Below are positions 6,999 through 15,242 of a stretch of DNA of 64,000 bases, piece by piece; positions within the stretch are counted from its first letter, which is position 1; each line of letters starts with the position of its first letter. This DNA is from JBLWXV01 sp048267245. GTDB lineage: Bacteria > Bdellovibrionota > Bacteriovoracia > Bacteriovoracales > Bacteriovoracaceae. Where the stretch lies: contig JBLWXV010000002.1 of NCBI GenBank assembly GCA_048267245.1, positions 1,364,001 to 1,428,000 of the forward strand, given 5' to 3'. Made by a program: the position numbers and the translations under genes. The notes below the pieces were generated by a model. The model searched no databases. It worked only from the letters and a program-made list of their open reading frames with translations, and was not told the DNA's origin.

Positions 6999-8411
6999 AT
7001 GAAACTTAGTCGATCCACTACTTTGGCCATGGGTGCTTTTGGCCTTATTTTAGTTATTCTCTCAATTTGTAGTGTAGGGTTCTTACACCCTGATGAGCAC
7101 TATCAAGTGATCGAGTATATGAACGTCTTTCTGGGCCGCTTTGACTCCTCAATCCTATCAAAACTTGAGTGGGACGCGATGATGCGTCCTTGGTTTCAAC
7201 CCATCGTCTTCTCGCTTCCTATCATCGCGCTTAGAGAGATTCTGGGAGTCTCGCCTTTTGTTGAGGCCACGGCCTTGCGCGTGCTCAGTGCTCTTTTAGG
7301 ATTAGTGTGGTTAGTGCCACTACTTAAGCGCTCTCTCGTCCACTTTAACCGCGCCGGTGAGCTTAGTTTTCTGCGCACCCTGCTTGTGATCACCTTTATC
7401 GTTCCGTGGTTTGTGGCCTTTTTAAGCGTGCGAACAAGTAGTGACACCATGGGCGCCCATCTCTATCTCATTGGCCTGGTTTTGATAGGTTTGCCATTTG
7501 AACTTCGCGATCAGCGCTTAAAAGAGCTGTATCTCTTTTCGCTATTATGCGCTTTATCGATCTTAGTGCGCTACCAGATGGTGGTTTGGATTGGAGTGAC
7601 CTACCTCTTCTTTCTTTTCAAATCGCGCTGGCCTCGTTCACATGTGCTTGGCGCTGGATTATTGACCCTTGTTCTTGCCGCCACTGAGCTCTTTTTTAAT
7701 AAGTGGGGCAGGGGGATTTGGTATTCGAGCACAATTAATCATATCGATTTAAATCTCTTTCACGGTGTCGCCTCCACCTTTGGCACACTTCCTTGGTGGG
7801 GATACTTTAAGATTCTCTTTTTAGAGGGACTCCCACCCTTGTGCCTTTTTTACTTCTATGTTTTTGCTCGCACGCAAATAAAGGGACGCGGACAAATTTT
7901 AGCGCTCACCACACTTGTGAGTTTGGTCTTCTTCTCTTTAATTGGACACAAAGAAGCGCGTTTTCTCACACCAACCCTCTTTATGATTTCCCTTATGCTC
8001 GCTCAATATGGCATGGCCTTGAAGCCTCGCTTGGTGCAGGTGTTGGGAGGACTCAATCTCCTGATCATTGTCGGCCTGTGGTTTAAGCCGGCCTATAGAC
8101 CAATAGTAATTTATCAGGCCCTCGATGAAATTTACCGCCCTGGAGACATTATTTATGTCATGAAAGATCGCAAAGGGCGGGAGTTGAGCTTTGAACTACA
8201 CCACTTCCAGCGCGTTCCATGGCAAGTAGAATCCTATGAGGGTGATCTGACTCAAGGGCTGGTTGTGAGCTCGTCCTACAGTCAATATGAGGCCCTCAGA
8301 GCGCGTGATTGTGAACTCCACGCCCTTAGCTACCCCCAGTGGTTGCTTTCAAATAATAGCTTTGGCTGGCGCGATCGCTCCAATATTTGGGGTGTATGGC
8401 GCTGTAAATAG
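6999..8411 (+). CDS. GT22-like (Alg9/PIG-B type) mannosyltransferase, polytopic
   Basis: A multispanning glycosyltransferase of the GT-C fold, about 470 residues with roughly ten hydrophobic helices. The first luminal loop carries HPDEHYQ, the acidic motif typical of GT22 enzymes (HPDE[YH]FQ). A later loop has IGHKEARFL, matching the HKE.RF signature of ALG9/PIG-B. LVRYQMVVW fits the expected R-containing helix. Such enzymes use a polyprenyl-phosphate sugar donor on the periplasmic side; the acceptor here is unknown. I take ATG 6999 over GTG 6996; no strong ribosome binding site is visible. The soluble tail from about residue 375 is unassigned. It lies alone between fusA and a LysR gene. Confidence 0.8.
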   Translation: MKLSRSTTLAMGAFGLILVILSICSVGFLHPDEHYQVIEYMNVFLGRFDSSILSKLEWDAMMRPWFQPIVFSLPIIALREILGVSPFVEATALRVLSALLGLVWLVPLLKRSLVHFNRAGELSFLRTLLVITFIVPWFVAFLSVRTSSDTMGAHLYLIGLVLIGLPFELRDQRLKELYLFSLLCALSILVRYQMVVWIGVTYLFFLFKSRWPRSHVLGAGLLTLVLAATELFFNKWGRGIWYSSTINHIDLNLFHGVASTFGTLPWWGYFKILFLEGLPPLCLFYFYVFARTQIKGRGQILALTTLVSLVFFSLIGHKEARFLTPTLFMISLMLAQYGMALKPRLVQVLGGLNLLIIVGLWFKPAYRPIVIYQALDEIYRPGDIIYVMKDRKGRELSFELHHFQRVPWQVESYEGDLTQGLVVSSSYSQYEALRARDCELHALSYPQWLLSNNSFGWRDRSNIWGVWRCK

Positions 8412-8488
8412 GAACTAGTCCCCCAACTTATCTTGAATATTAGGTTATTCTAATGTAAAACGTGTCATTATTAGGTGGGGTTAGGTAT

Positions 8489-9427
8489 ATGTCTTCAAAT
8501 CTTATTGAAACAAGTCAATTGCAGACCCTCGTTGCTGTGGCACGAGTGAAGAGTTTTTCTCGAGCGGCCAGTGATCTAGGGGTCACTCAATCGGCCATTA
8601 GTCAGAGTGTGAAGAACCTCGAAAATAAAATTGAAGTGAAGCTCTTTAAGCGCTCAGGTAAGAAAGTCGTTCTGACCAGCGAAGGTGAGAAGCTCTTTAA
8701 TCTCGCCCAGGGCTTCTTGGGCCAGATGGAAGATACCCTGCAAGAGATTCAATTTGATAAAGACAGTATGAAGGGCAAGGTTCGCATTGGCACTCTTACG
8801 GGTCTAGGCAAGTCTTGGGTGGCCCCGGAGTTACTCGACTTCTCAAGCGAACACCCCGACCTCACGGTCTCTGTGCGCCTTGGTTTTCAAGAGGACCTGG
8901 TGCGCGACTTTGAAAATTTTAGGCTCGATATCTTGATTCTTCCTGAGGATGATCTTCCGGGAATAGGCGAGAAGCTTCTTCTGGCCGAAGAGAAAATCAC
9001 TCTAGTGTATCCCGATGATCCAAGCTTTAAGCTTCACAATGAGATTGGTCTTGATGAACTCGTGTCCTATCCAACAATTCTCTTTGAACAAGAAGATCAT
9101 CTCTTTTTAAAGTGGTGTCGCGAGCGCTTTGGGAGAACTCCAGATCGCCCCAATATCCGCTACATCGTCAACTCTCACGGCAATATGTTGCAAGCAGTGA
9201 AAGAGGGATTGGGACTTGCTGTTGTTCCCAATCACGTTTTTAATCGCTCTTATTATCGCCACTATGTGAAGACACTTGGAGAGACTACTGAAGTTTCTAA
9301 CGGAAACTTCTACGTGGTCTTTCACAAGGACTCGCGAGAACTCACGAGAATTGATAAGACTATTGAGCGCCTCACAAGTGCTTCAAACCCTTTTCAACTC
9401 TCTGATAAAGATGGACCGGTTGAATAA
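8489..9427 (+). CDS. LysR-family transcriptional regulator
   Basis: An approximately 312-residue LTTR. The winged HTH occupies residues 1-65, including FSRAASDLGVTQSAISQSVK and LENKIEVKLFKR. The C-terminal effector domain follows from about residue 90 (GKVRIGTLTGLGKSWVAPELL). The upstream in-frame GTG at 8462 is possible, but ATG 8489 has GGTGGGGTTAGG in front, so I choose it. Its 3' end overlaps the start of the CCA-adding-like gene by 17 bp, indicating one transcript. The regulated genes cannot be told; there is no divergent partner gene, as is common for LTTRs. Confidence 0.9.
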   Translation: MSSNLIETSQLQTLVAVARVKSFSRAASDLGVTQSAISQSVKNLENKIEVKLFKRSGKKVVLTSEGEKLFNLAQGFLGQMEDTLQEIQFDKDSMKGKVRIGTLTGLGKSWVAPELLDFSSEHPDLTVSVRLGFQEDLVRDFENFRLDILILPEDDLPGIGEKLLLAEEKITLVYPDDPSFKLHNEIGLDELVSYPTILFEQEDHLFLKWCRERFGRTPDRPNIRYIVNSHGNMLQAVKEGLGLAVVPNHVFNRSYYRHYVKTLGETTEVSNGNFYVVFHKDSRELTRIDKTIERLTSASNPFQLSDKDGPVE

Positions 9428-10472
9428 GTATCCAGTAGAAAAACTACCAAGCCTCTTTCCCTCTCAATTAACAGAGGTTGTGGCACTATTGCTTCAGTGT
9501 GAACTTGAGTTGATGTTGGTTGGTGGGGTCACCAGAGAGTACTTTGGTTTTGGAACTCTCGCCAGCGATGTCGATGCTGAGATTAGGCCAAGTAGCTCAA
9601 TTAGTCGCGGCGATCTTAAAACTTGGCAGAGCAATTTACAGAAATTTCAATCTCTCCTTGTAGAGAGGGGCATCAAGGTTGAAGATGCCGGTGTCGGCGT
9701 TTTAAAGTGTGACTTGGGAGAAGTAGATTTGGAACTCTCTACTCCTCGCACGGAAGTCTTTAGAGAAGGAGAGTGGGGGCATAGCAATTTCGATGTTCAC
9801 TTTGATCCTTTTTTATCAACGGAGCGCGCCTTCATCCGAAGAGATTTCACTCTAAATTCAATTGGAGTTGTTATCGACTCTTTGGGTGCGAGACTCGATG
9901 ACCCCTTCAACGGTTTAACTGATCTCGATCAGGGAATTCTTCGCCCAGTCAGTATTAATTTTCACCGCGATCCGGTGCGAATACTAAGGGCCATTCGCTT
10001 TAAGCTAACTCTAGACATGAATTTCAGTGAGGACTTAGAGGCACAGCTAAAGCTCGCAAATTTCTCTGAACTCACAGGCCACTACATAGCACTTGAGTCA
10101 CGCAAAGCAGGCGTCTTTAATTTTCTATCCCTCTTTAAAGATCTCGCCTCTGAGTATAATTGGCAGTGTCCTAAGCTTCTCATGGGATTGCTTCCTCTCG
10201 ATTTTAAATCGGTTAGGAATTCTCGCCACCAAGATCCCTTTGAACTCTTTATCATCTTGGGCTCACTTGGAGCGAGTGAAGAGCAGATGAGGGAGTTTGC
10301 TCTGATCTTTGGCCTAAAACACAAAGAGATTAGACCTGCTCACAATCTCATTAGCTCGCTCAATATAAAGCCTAGAGAGAGAGAAAAGCTCTCTCACTTT
10401 AATACTCGCTGGGCAGGCCCTCATTCAAACACTGTGCTCACTAAGTTGAGTAAATCTCTCCTTCAAGATTAG
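9411..10472 (+). CDS. tRNA nucleotidyltransferase / poly(A) polymerase family (CCA-adding-like)
   Basis: A class II nucleotidyltransferase of 353 residues. The head has VGGVTRE (residues 37-43, the GGxxRD-type nucleotide grip), with the catalytic carboxylates in SDVDAE (D53 and D55). Then come FIRRDFTLNSIG (motif B) and DPFNGLTDLDQGILRPV, and FHRDPVRILRAIRFKL provides the amino-acid template arginine region. Family members add CCA to tRNA 3' ends or polyadenylate RNA; the two cannot be separated confidently by eye. No HD domain is apparent. Start ATG 9411 lies inside the end of the LysR gene (17-bp overlap); the longer frame to 9276 is rejected because it would overlap far more. Confidence 0.85.
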   Translation: MDRLNKYPVEKLPSLFPSQLTEVVALLLQCELELMLVGGVTREYFGFGTLASDVDAEIRPSSSISRGDLKTWQSNLQKFQSLLVERGIKVEDAGVGVLKCDLGEVDLELSTPRTEVFREGEWGHSNFDVHFDPFLSTERAFIRRDFTLNSIGVVIDSLGARLDDPFNGLTDLDQGILRPVSINFHRDPVRILRAIRFKLTLDMNFSEDLEAQLKLANFSELTGHYIALESRKAGVFNFLSLFKDLASEYNWQCPKLLMGLLPLDFKSVRNSRHQDPFELFIILGSLGASEEQMREFALIFGLKHKEIRPAHNLISSLNIKPREREKLSHFNTRWAGPHSNTVLTKLSKSLLQD

Positions 10473-10624
10473 TCTTCTGATTGTTTAAGTCGGACAAGTG
10501 CAAAAAATGGGAAAATTTGGGCCCTAAATAAGAGCTAGTGGATAAGGTTAAGAATCTTTGGCACAATAGAGTAAGGGAGCACGGATGCCGCTCTGGAAGG
10601 GCTCGTTGAGCATGGAGGAAAATA

Positions 10625-11071
10625 ATGACTAACTCAAATGTCGACATCCACTCGATCATTGCTAGGCATAGAAGAAAGCAAAGCGATCCTAATGATGGGC
10701 AAGAGTTAAATTCAGAAGGTCACCACGAGGTAGGAGCGACACTGGTAGAGATACCAGATCTCTTCTTTGAAGATATCCTTGTTAAGTTTAAGCTCAATCG
10801 CATCGAGATGATGGTGCTCATGTATCTCTATCGCCACGTTTGGTGCAAACCCAACCTCTACCGAATTCATGGACTTTCACAAATATTGTCTCACTCAGAG
10901 ATGTCTGCGCACTTAAGAATCACATTAGATGAGATATATCATTCCTTAAGGAAGCTAGAGGAATTAGGCTTTATAGAAACTATTCGCTCGGGACAGTACT
11001 TTGTAAGACGCTACTTTACTGAGGAATATGACGAGAAATTTGGGCAGAATTACGACGACTTCGATATATAG
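10625..11071 (+). CDS. Hypothetical winged-helix-like protein, 148 residues
   Basis: The N-terminal 40 residues are polar and probably disordered (RHRRKQSDPNDGQ). Residues 50-125 look like a winged-helix fold: FKLNRIEMMVLMYLYRH, then EMSAHLRITLDEIYHSLRKL and ELGFIETIRSG followed by a beta wing. This pattern resembles replication-initiator or MarR-like DNA-binding modules, but no family is certain. The start has a strong GGAGGAAAAT ribosome binding site. It precedes the 622-residue gene by 55 bp on the same strand and may be co-transcribed. The 152-bp spacer before it holds no feature I can name. Confidence 0.65.
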   Translation: MTNSNVDIHSIIARHRRKQSDPNDGQELNSEGHHEVGATLVEIPDLFFEDILVKFKLNRIEMMVLMYLYRHVWCKPNLYRIHGLSQILSHSEMSAHLRITLDEIYHSLRKLEELGFIETIRSGQYFVRRYFTEEYDEKFGQNYDDFDI

Positions 11072-11126
11072 ATATCTTATTTCAAGAAGTTTTCTCGTTT
11101 TAAAGCTAAGGTGTTAAAATTAATCT

Positions 11127-12995
11127 ATGACAGGTAAAGGCCACCTAATTTTATATATAGGTTCAGATGAGGGTTACTTCAAGGGCCTTGAACCGCGCTA
11201 TCAGAGTACAGTTCCTGGAACTCAATTTGTTTTTAAGGCCCTCCCTGGTGCCACTGGACCAGTTGATGTTTCTAAATACTTCTTGCAAGTTCTAGCTCAG
11301 AATCCCTCAGTCATTTATATTGATTTTTCGACCCACCTTGAAGAGCACACCAGACTTGCTCTTTTGATTCGTAGGGATAACTCAACTTCAGATGTTCCGA
11401 TTGTGGGCTTAGTTGAACACCGCAAACATTCTCGCTCCTGCCGTGCCTCTGGAGTGCAATTTGTTCATATTAAGTGTGGGGAGTTTCATGACGTGGTCTA
11501 TGACCCCTGCTACTTGGCCTTTCCTGGCAAAGTTAAGCCTGGTGCGTTTGCCAGGGCCCGTGCCAATATGAGCGTTGATTTAGTTGAAGACTTTCGCGTG
11601 GGCTATCTCACTAAAGACTATATGCATGTTGAAGGAAACCTTAGATTAAATAAGGGTGACCGCATTACGTTGCAATCAAATATACCCAGTGAGTTTCTTC
11701 CTTCAAAGAATTTTGCTGTGAGAGAGGTCTCAACTAGAAATCTCTATTACGACTATCGCTACGGCACTGACCTTAATTATGTCTATGTCGATGCTCCCGA
11801 GTACAACGAGTCGGAGATTGCCGATGGCCTTGGTGAAGAGGATGAAGTCAAAAAAGAGAAGTTAATTAAGGAAGCAAAGCTCAAGCACCGCGAAGCCCAG
11901 ATTGAATTTGAATCTAAGCTCAAAAAAACAATTAAGAAATTTAACTCTTGGATTGATGATAATACTGATCGCTCGGTGCCTAAAGAGACAAAGATTCTCA
12001 TTGTTGACCCCACAATGGAATTGCTCAAGGACAATCAAAAGCGACTCGATTCTTTTCCCTATACAATTAGACTTCAAACAGTTCTCTCAGATGAACTCGA
12101 TGAAATTGAGAAAACTCTTCCCAATATTTTAGCGCTTCACTTCTACGACTCTCGTCCTATCGCCGCGCTTGATGAAAAGAAGACTCAAATGGATCTCTTA
12201 GAATACGAAAAAGAGCGAGAAGAACTCGTCAATTCGCTCGAAGATGAATCAATCGCAGTTCTTGGGCGCGTATTTAAAAAGATTTCCTCTCTCTCTGATT
12301 ATTCGCCTATCGTGACTATTTTTGGGTGTGAGTCTTATACCTCTAAGGCTTTTCAAGAGTCTTTTAAATATCCACTGATTATTACTCATAAACACAGTTT
12401 CAATCTCGATATGGTGATTGAGATGGCGGAACTCTTTGAGAGAAAGCAAAAGGAAAAGTTTAAAAAGAATACTGAGGCAAAAATTCTAGAGCTTCGATCG
12501 CAAGACCCAATTAAGAATGGTCGCCTAAGCCTGGCCGACTTCATTGAAAAGCGCTTCTATATCTCAAAAAGTAGTGATTTGTCCTTTGCCTCTTACTCTC
12601 GTCCTGTCACTCTTGAGACCTTAACTGAGAGTGAGCTCACAATCGTATGTGAGGAAGAACTCACTCTTGGAGTGTATAGGCTTGAAAAGCCAGTGGCGAT
12701 CTCTGTCACCCTTGTTCGCTTTCCTGATGGCAAGGCTTTTGAAAGTTCCGGTGGAGCACTCAAGCGCTTTCGCGGCCTCATCCACTGCGCTGGGGAAGAG
12801 GAGAAAAAAGAAATTCGCCGCTACGTCAATGAAGTCTTTAGTGCGCCCAAGAAGGAGCGCGAGCTCAAAGAAAAAGAGGCTTTTGAAGTCCTAAATTCAC
12901 AAGTTGAGGCCCACCGCGAACTCGAGCGTCAACAGCTCAAAGAGAAGCAAGCACGAGAGCTTGCAGAGAAATTGTCAAAAAATAAAATCAACTAG
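11127..12995 (+). CDS. Large hypothetical cytoplasmic protein, possible receiver-like and PilZ-like regions
   Basis: 622 residues, no signal peptide or membrane helix. The first 130 residues (LILYIGSDEGYF ... VIYIDFSTHLEEHTRLALLI ... VPIVGLVEHRK) alternate strands and helices like a degenerate response-regulator receiver. A second such block appears around residues 290-335 (ETKILIVDPTMELLKD). Around residue 150 (DFRVGYLTKDYMHVEGNLRL) and at the end (YRLEKPVAISVTLVRFPDG) are beta-rich stretches reminiscent of PilZ domains, but I do not see the full RxxxR and D/NxSxxG signature. Highly charged helices lie at 225-275 and in the last 50 residues (ELKEKEAF, ELERQQLKEKQ), likely coiled coil. Function is unknown; a signalling scaffold is a guess. 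Confidence 0.6.
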   Translation: MTGKGHLILYIGSDEGYFKGLEPRYQSTVPGTQFVFKALPGATGPVDVSKYFLQVLAQNPSVIYIDFSTHLEEHTRLALLIRRDNSTSDVPIVGLVEHRKHSRSCRASGVQFVHIKCGEFHDVVYDPCYLAFPGKVKPGAFARARANMSVDLVEDFRVGYLTKDYMHVEGNLRLNKGDRITLQSNIPSEFLPSKNFAVREVSTRNLYYDYRYGTDLNYVYVDAPEYNESEIADGLGEEDEVKKEKLIKEAKLKHREAQIEFESKLKKTIKKFNSWIDDNTDRSVPKETKILIVDPTMELLKDNQKRLDSFPYTIRLQTVLSDELDEIEKTLPNILALHFYDSRPIAALDEKKTQMDLLEYEKEREELVNSLEDESIAVLGRVFKKISSLSDYSPIVTIFGCESYTSKAFQESFKYPLIITHKHSFNLDMVIEMAELFERKQKEKFKKNTEAKILELRSQDPIKNGRLSLADFIEKRFYISKSSDLSFASYSRPVTLETLTESELTIVCEEELTLGVYRLEKPVAISVTLVRFPDGKAFESSGGALKRFRGLIHCAGEEEKKEIRRYVNEVFSAPKKERELKEKEAFEVLNSQVEAHRELERQQLKEKQARELAEKLSKNKIN

Positions 12996-13070
12996 TTAAG
13001 TCAACTTGTCTCACTTTTATCGGCCTTTTTTGCGTTGGGGTTGTGAGTCTGAATGTGATAATAAAAGGCT

Positions 13071-13835
13071 ATGAACAGCAATTTATCACTAGAAGAACTT
13101 AAGGCAGAGCTACACACTCAATCACACTTGCTCTCTCGCCATCCAGTTTACTCAAAGTTGGTGAGCTTAGAGGCACTCCAAAACTTTATGAAGTTCCATG
13201 TCTATGCCGTTTGGGATTTCATGAGCCTTTTGAAGTCTCTGCAGAGAGAAGTCACTTGTGTTGAACTTCCTTGGAGACCTTCAAAGTATTCAAAGAGTCT
13301 AGTGAGACTAGTTAATGAAATCGTTCTGGGTGAAGAGAGTGATCTGGGCCCAGATGGTCTTCCAAGTGATCACTTTAGTCTCTATCTTGCTGCGATGGAA
13401 GAAGTTGGGCTAGATGTTGCCCCAGTATTAGAGAGAATTAAGACCCTCAATTTTGAAGGCCTCGCCCCAGAAGTTCAAAGTTTTGTAAGTTACAACCTTG
13501 AACTTGCCTCTTCTGGAGGTGCTCATGAAGTTTGTGCGGCTTTCTTTTTTGGCAGAGAAAATATCATTCCAGATCTCTTCAGACCTACACTTGAGTTTGT
13601 GAGAAAATCCATTGGCGACTGCGAATCTTTTAAATTTTATTTAGATCGACACATCGAACTCGATGGTGATGAGCACGGACCACTGGCCCATAATTGTCTG
13701 ATGGAAATAGTCGGCGATAGTGAGCAAAAACTTCGAGAAGCTTATCTGGTCGGACTCGAGTCGCTTAGACTCAGAAGAAAGCTCTGGGATGGAGCGCTCA
13801 AGTCTATCGACAATCGAGATTCTGTCTCACTATAA
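13071..13835 (+). CDS. DUF3050 protein (heme-oxygenase-like fold)
   Basis: 254 residues matching my recollection of DUF3050: HPVYSKLVSLEALQNFMKFH near the start, VWDFMSLLKSLQREVTC, then SDHFSLYLAAMEEVG, AAFFFGRENIIP and YLDRHIELDGDEHGPLA. The all-helical layout and the conserved His and Glu in FKFYLDRHIELDGDEHG are typical of heme-oxygenase-like proteins. Several relatives bind a di-iron centre and oxidise small molecules. Metal ligands here would be inferred to include the E of GREN and the E and H of DRHIELDGDEH. The substrate is unknown. The gene is followed by a 91-bp spacer and precedes a secreted protein on the same strand. Confidence 0.75.
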   Translation: MNSNLSLEELKAELHTQSHLLSRHPVYSKLVSLEALQNFMKFHVYAVWDFMSLLKSLQREVTCVELPWRPSKYSKSLVRLVNEIVLGEESDLGPDGLPSDHFSLYLAAMEEVGLDVAPVLERIKTLNFEGLAPEVQSFVSYNLELASSGGAHEVCAAFFFGRENIIPDLFRPTLEFVRKSIGDCESFKFYLDRHIELDGDEHGPLAHNCLMEIVGDSEQKLREAYLVGLESLRLRRKLWDGALKSIDNRDSVSL

Positions 13836-13926
13836 GTCCAATCTTTTCTTACAGCTGCTGTACTCTTGCGCCTCTTTGATTAAACTCAATTGATATTGTC
13901 ATTGTGATTTTCAGGGAGGAAACGTC

Positions 13927-15138
13927 ATGAGACCAGTCGCACTCTTATTAGTTCTCTTATCATTTACCTTTAGTCTTAATGCTCACAGTTCACTCGCTTC
14001 CTTTAATGAGCGTTTTGAAATTGTTCAAAAAGACGGAAAAACAGTTGGTATCCGCGATCGCAGTATGCCCCTTAGTTTTTCAATCAGGCCTTATATTGAG
14101 TTCATTAAGGGCTCTATTCTTGAAGAACAGGCTTTAATGGCCAGTAAGTCTGACTACCGTGAAGAAGTTCGCGCCATTTTGGGCGAGGATCTCGATCTTA
14201 AAGACGAGAAGAGCTCAATGCTCCTCGACACACTCCTTGAGTCAATTGGAAGCCTGGAGAGCTATGATGTTGAAGGAACATTTGCCGCTCCAATCTTTAA
14301 GGACTACATAGCAAAGGTTGAGTCAAAGATGGAAGAGGCCCTCATGTCTCTTGACCCAACAATGATTGCTAGACTTGATGATCCAAAGTTTTTCTATAAC
14401 CGCGCTGTTACTTACCAAGTTGTGAAGTGGGGCCTAGACCTCGCGAAGAAAACTTTTTCAACTATCCCTCTTCTCAATACTGCCAGCTATGTGCTGGTAG
14501 AAGTTGAAAGAATGATTCGCAACCGTCGCACCTTTCACCAAAATATGCTGATGCACTATTTTGAGCGCTATGATGCCACTGAGCTTGGATTGACTAAGGA
14601 AGATGTCGATCTTGCTTGGTCTTCAATCTATGAGTCGCGCATTCCATGGTTTGCCAAGTGGGAATCAAATAATGCTGTTGCACGCTGGGATAGATATGGC
14701 ACTGACAATTTCTACGCTGGATTTAGAACTGCAAGTTCAAGACTTAGAAGCTATAGAGGTGACTTTCAAACACTTGGCGAGCGCGTGAATTTCGCCTTCC
14801 AGGAAGTGGAGAGTAATGGTTCAAGACAGATCGTAAATCTTGTCGACAGCTCAGATATGTTTAATTCGCGCCCGGCACTTGCCTATGATTATTCTGCTCC
14901 TAATAAAGTTGCAAGAAAGAGAATGGTTCTTCAACTAGCTGGTCTTGGAATCTCTTTCATTAGCATTCCACAATTTTTAAAAGACCTTGGCGAGACCTAC
15001 CTTAAGTCTCACTATGAAACGCAAAAGCTAACAGAGGGAGCTCTCTTTGGTTTCTTTGAGGCCACTGGTGACCGTCTTATGCAAGAAGAGATTGTTCGTC
15101 AGTATCAGAATCCGTTTGATATCATGCTTCTTCTCTAG
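13927..15138 (+). CDS. Secreted hypothetical protein, 403 residues
   Basis: Residues 1-24 form a clean Sec signal peptide (MRPVALLLVLLSFTFSLNA, cleavage near HSSLA). The mature part is mainly helical and mildly charged, with no repeats, no cysteine pattern and no recognisable catalytic motif. A hydrophobic stretch near residues 335-350 (LQLAGLGISFISIPQFL) could be buried or membrane-associated. Start ATG 13927 has GGGAGGAAAC just before it. A strong terminator follows, so this may be the last gene of its transcript. I do not recognise the family. Confidence 0.75.
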   Translation: MRPVALLLVLLSFTFSLNAHSSLASFNERFEIVQKDGKTVGIRDRSMPLSFSIRPYIEFIKGSILEEQALMASKSDYREEVRAILGEDLDLKDEKSSMLLDTLLESIGSLESYDVEGTFAAPIFKDYIAKVESKMEEALMSLDPTMIARLDDPKFFYNRAVTYQVVKWGLDLAKKTFSTIPLLNTASYVLVEVERMIRNRRTFHQNMLMHYFERYDATELGLTKEDVDLAWSSIYESRIPWFAKWESNNAVARWDRYGTDNFYAGFRTASSRLRSYRGDFQTLGERVNFAFQEVESNGSRQIVNLVDSSDMFNSRPALAYDYSAPNKVARKRMVLQLAGLGISFISIPQFLKDLGETYLKSHYETQKLTEGALFGFFEATGDRLMQEEIVRQYQNPFDIMLLL

Positions 15139-15190
15139 TCTAGGCCAGTCTTAGCTAAGCCCTAGTTTTTATTAAGTTTCAATAAGATGG

Positions 15191-15222
15191 GCCCCGCACT
15201 TGCGGGGCTTTTCATTTTTTTT
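15191..15222 (+). terminator. Intrinsic terminator after the 403-residue secreted protein gene
   Basis: GCCCCGC (15191-15197) pairs with GCGGGGC (15202-15208) around ACTT and is followed by TTTTCATTTTTTTT. Confidence 0.92.
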
Positions 15223-15242
15223 GGCCCATGCTAAGAATTGGC

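Noticed and set aside
4752..6999. Several ORFs of 65-140 codons in other frames and on the opposite strand of fusA
   Set aside because: They are shadow frames created by the strong codon bias of fusA, with no ribosome binding sites and no recognisable products.
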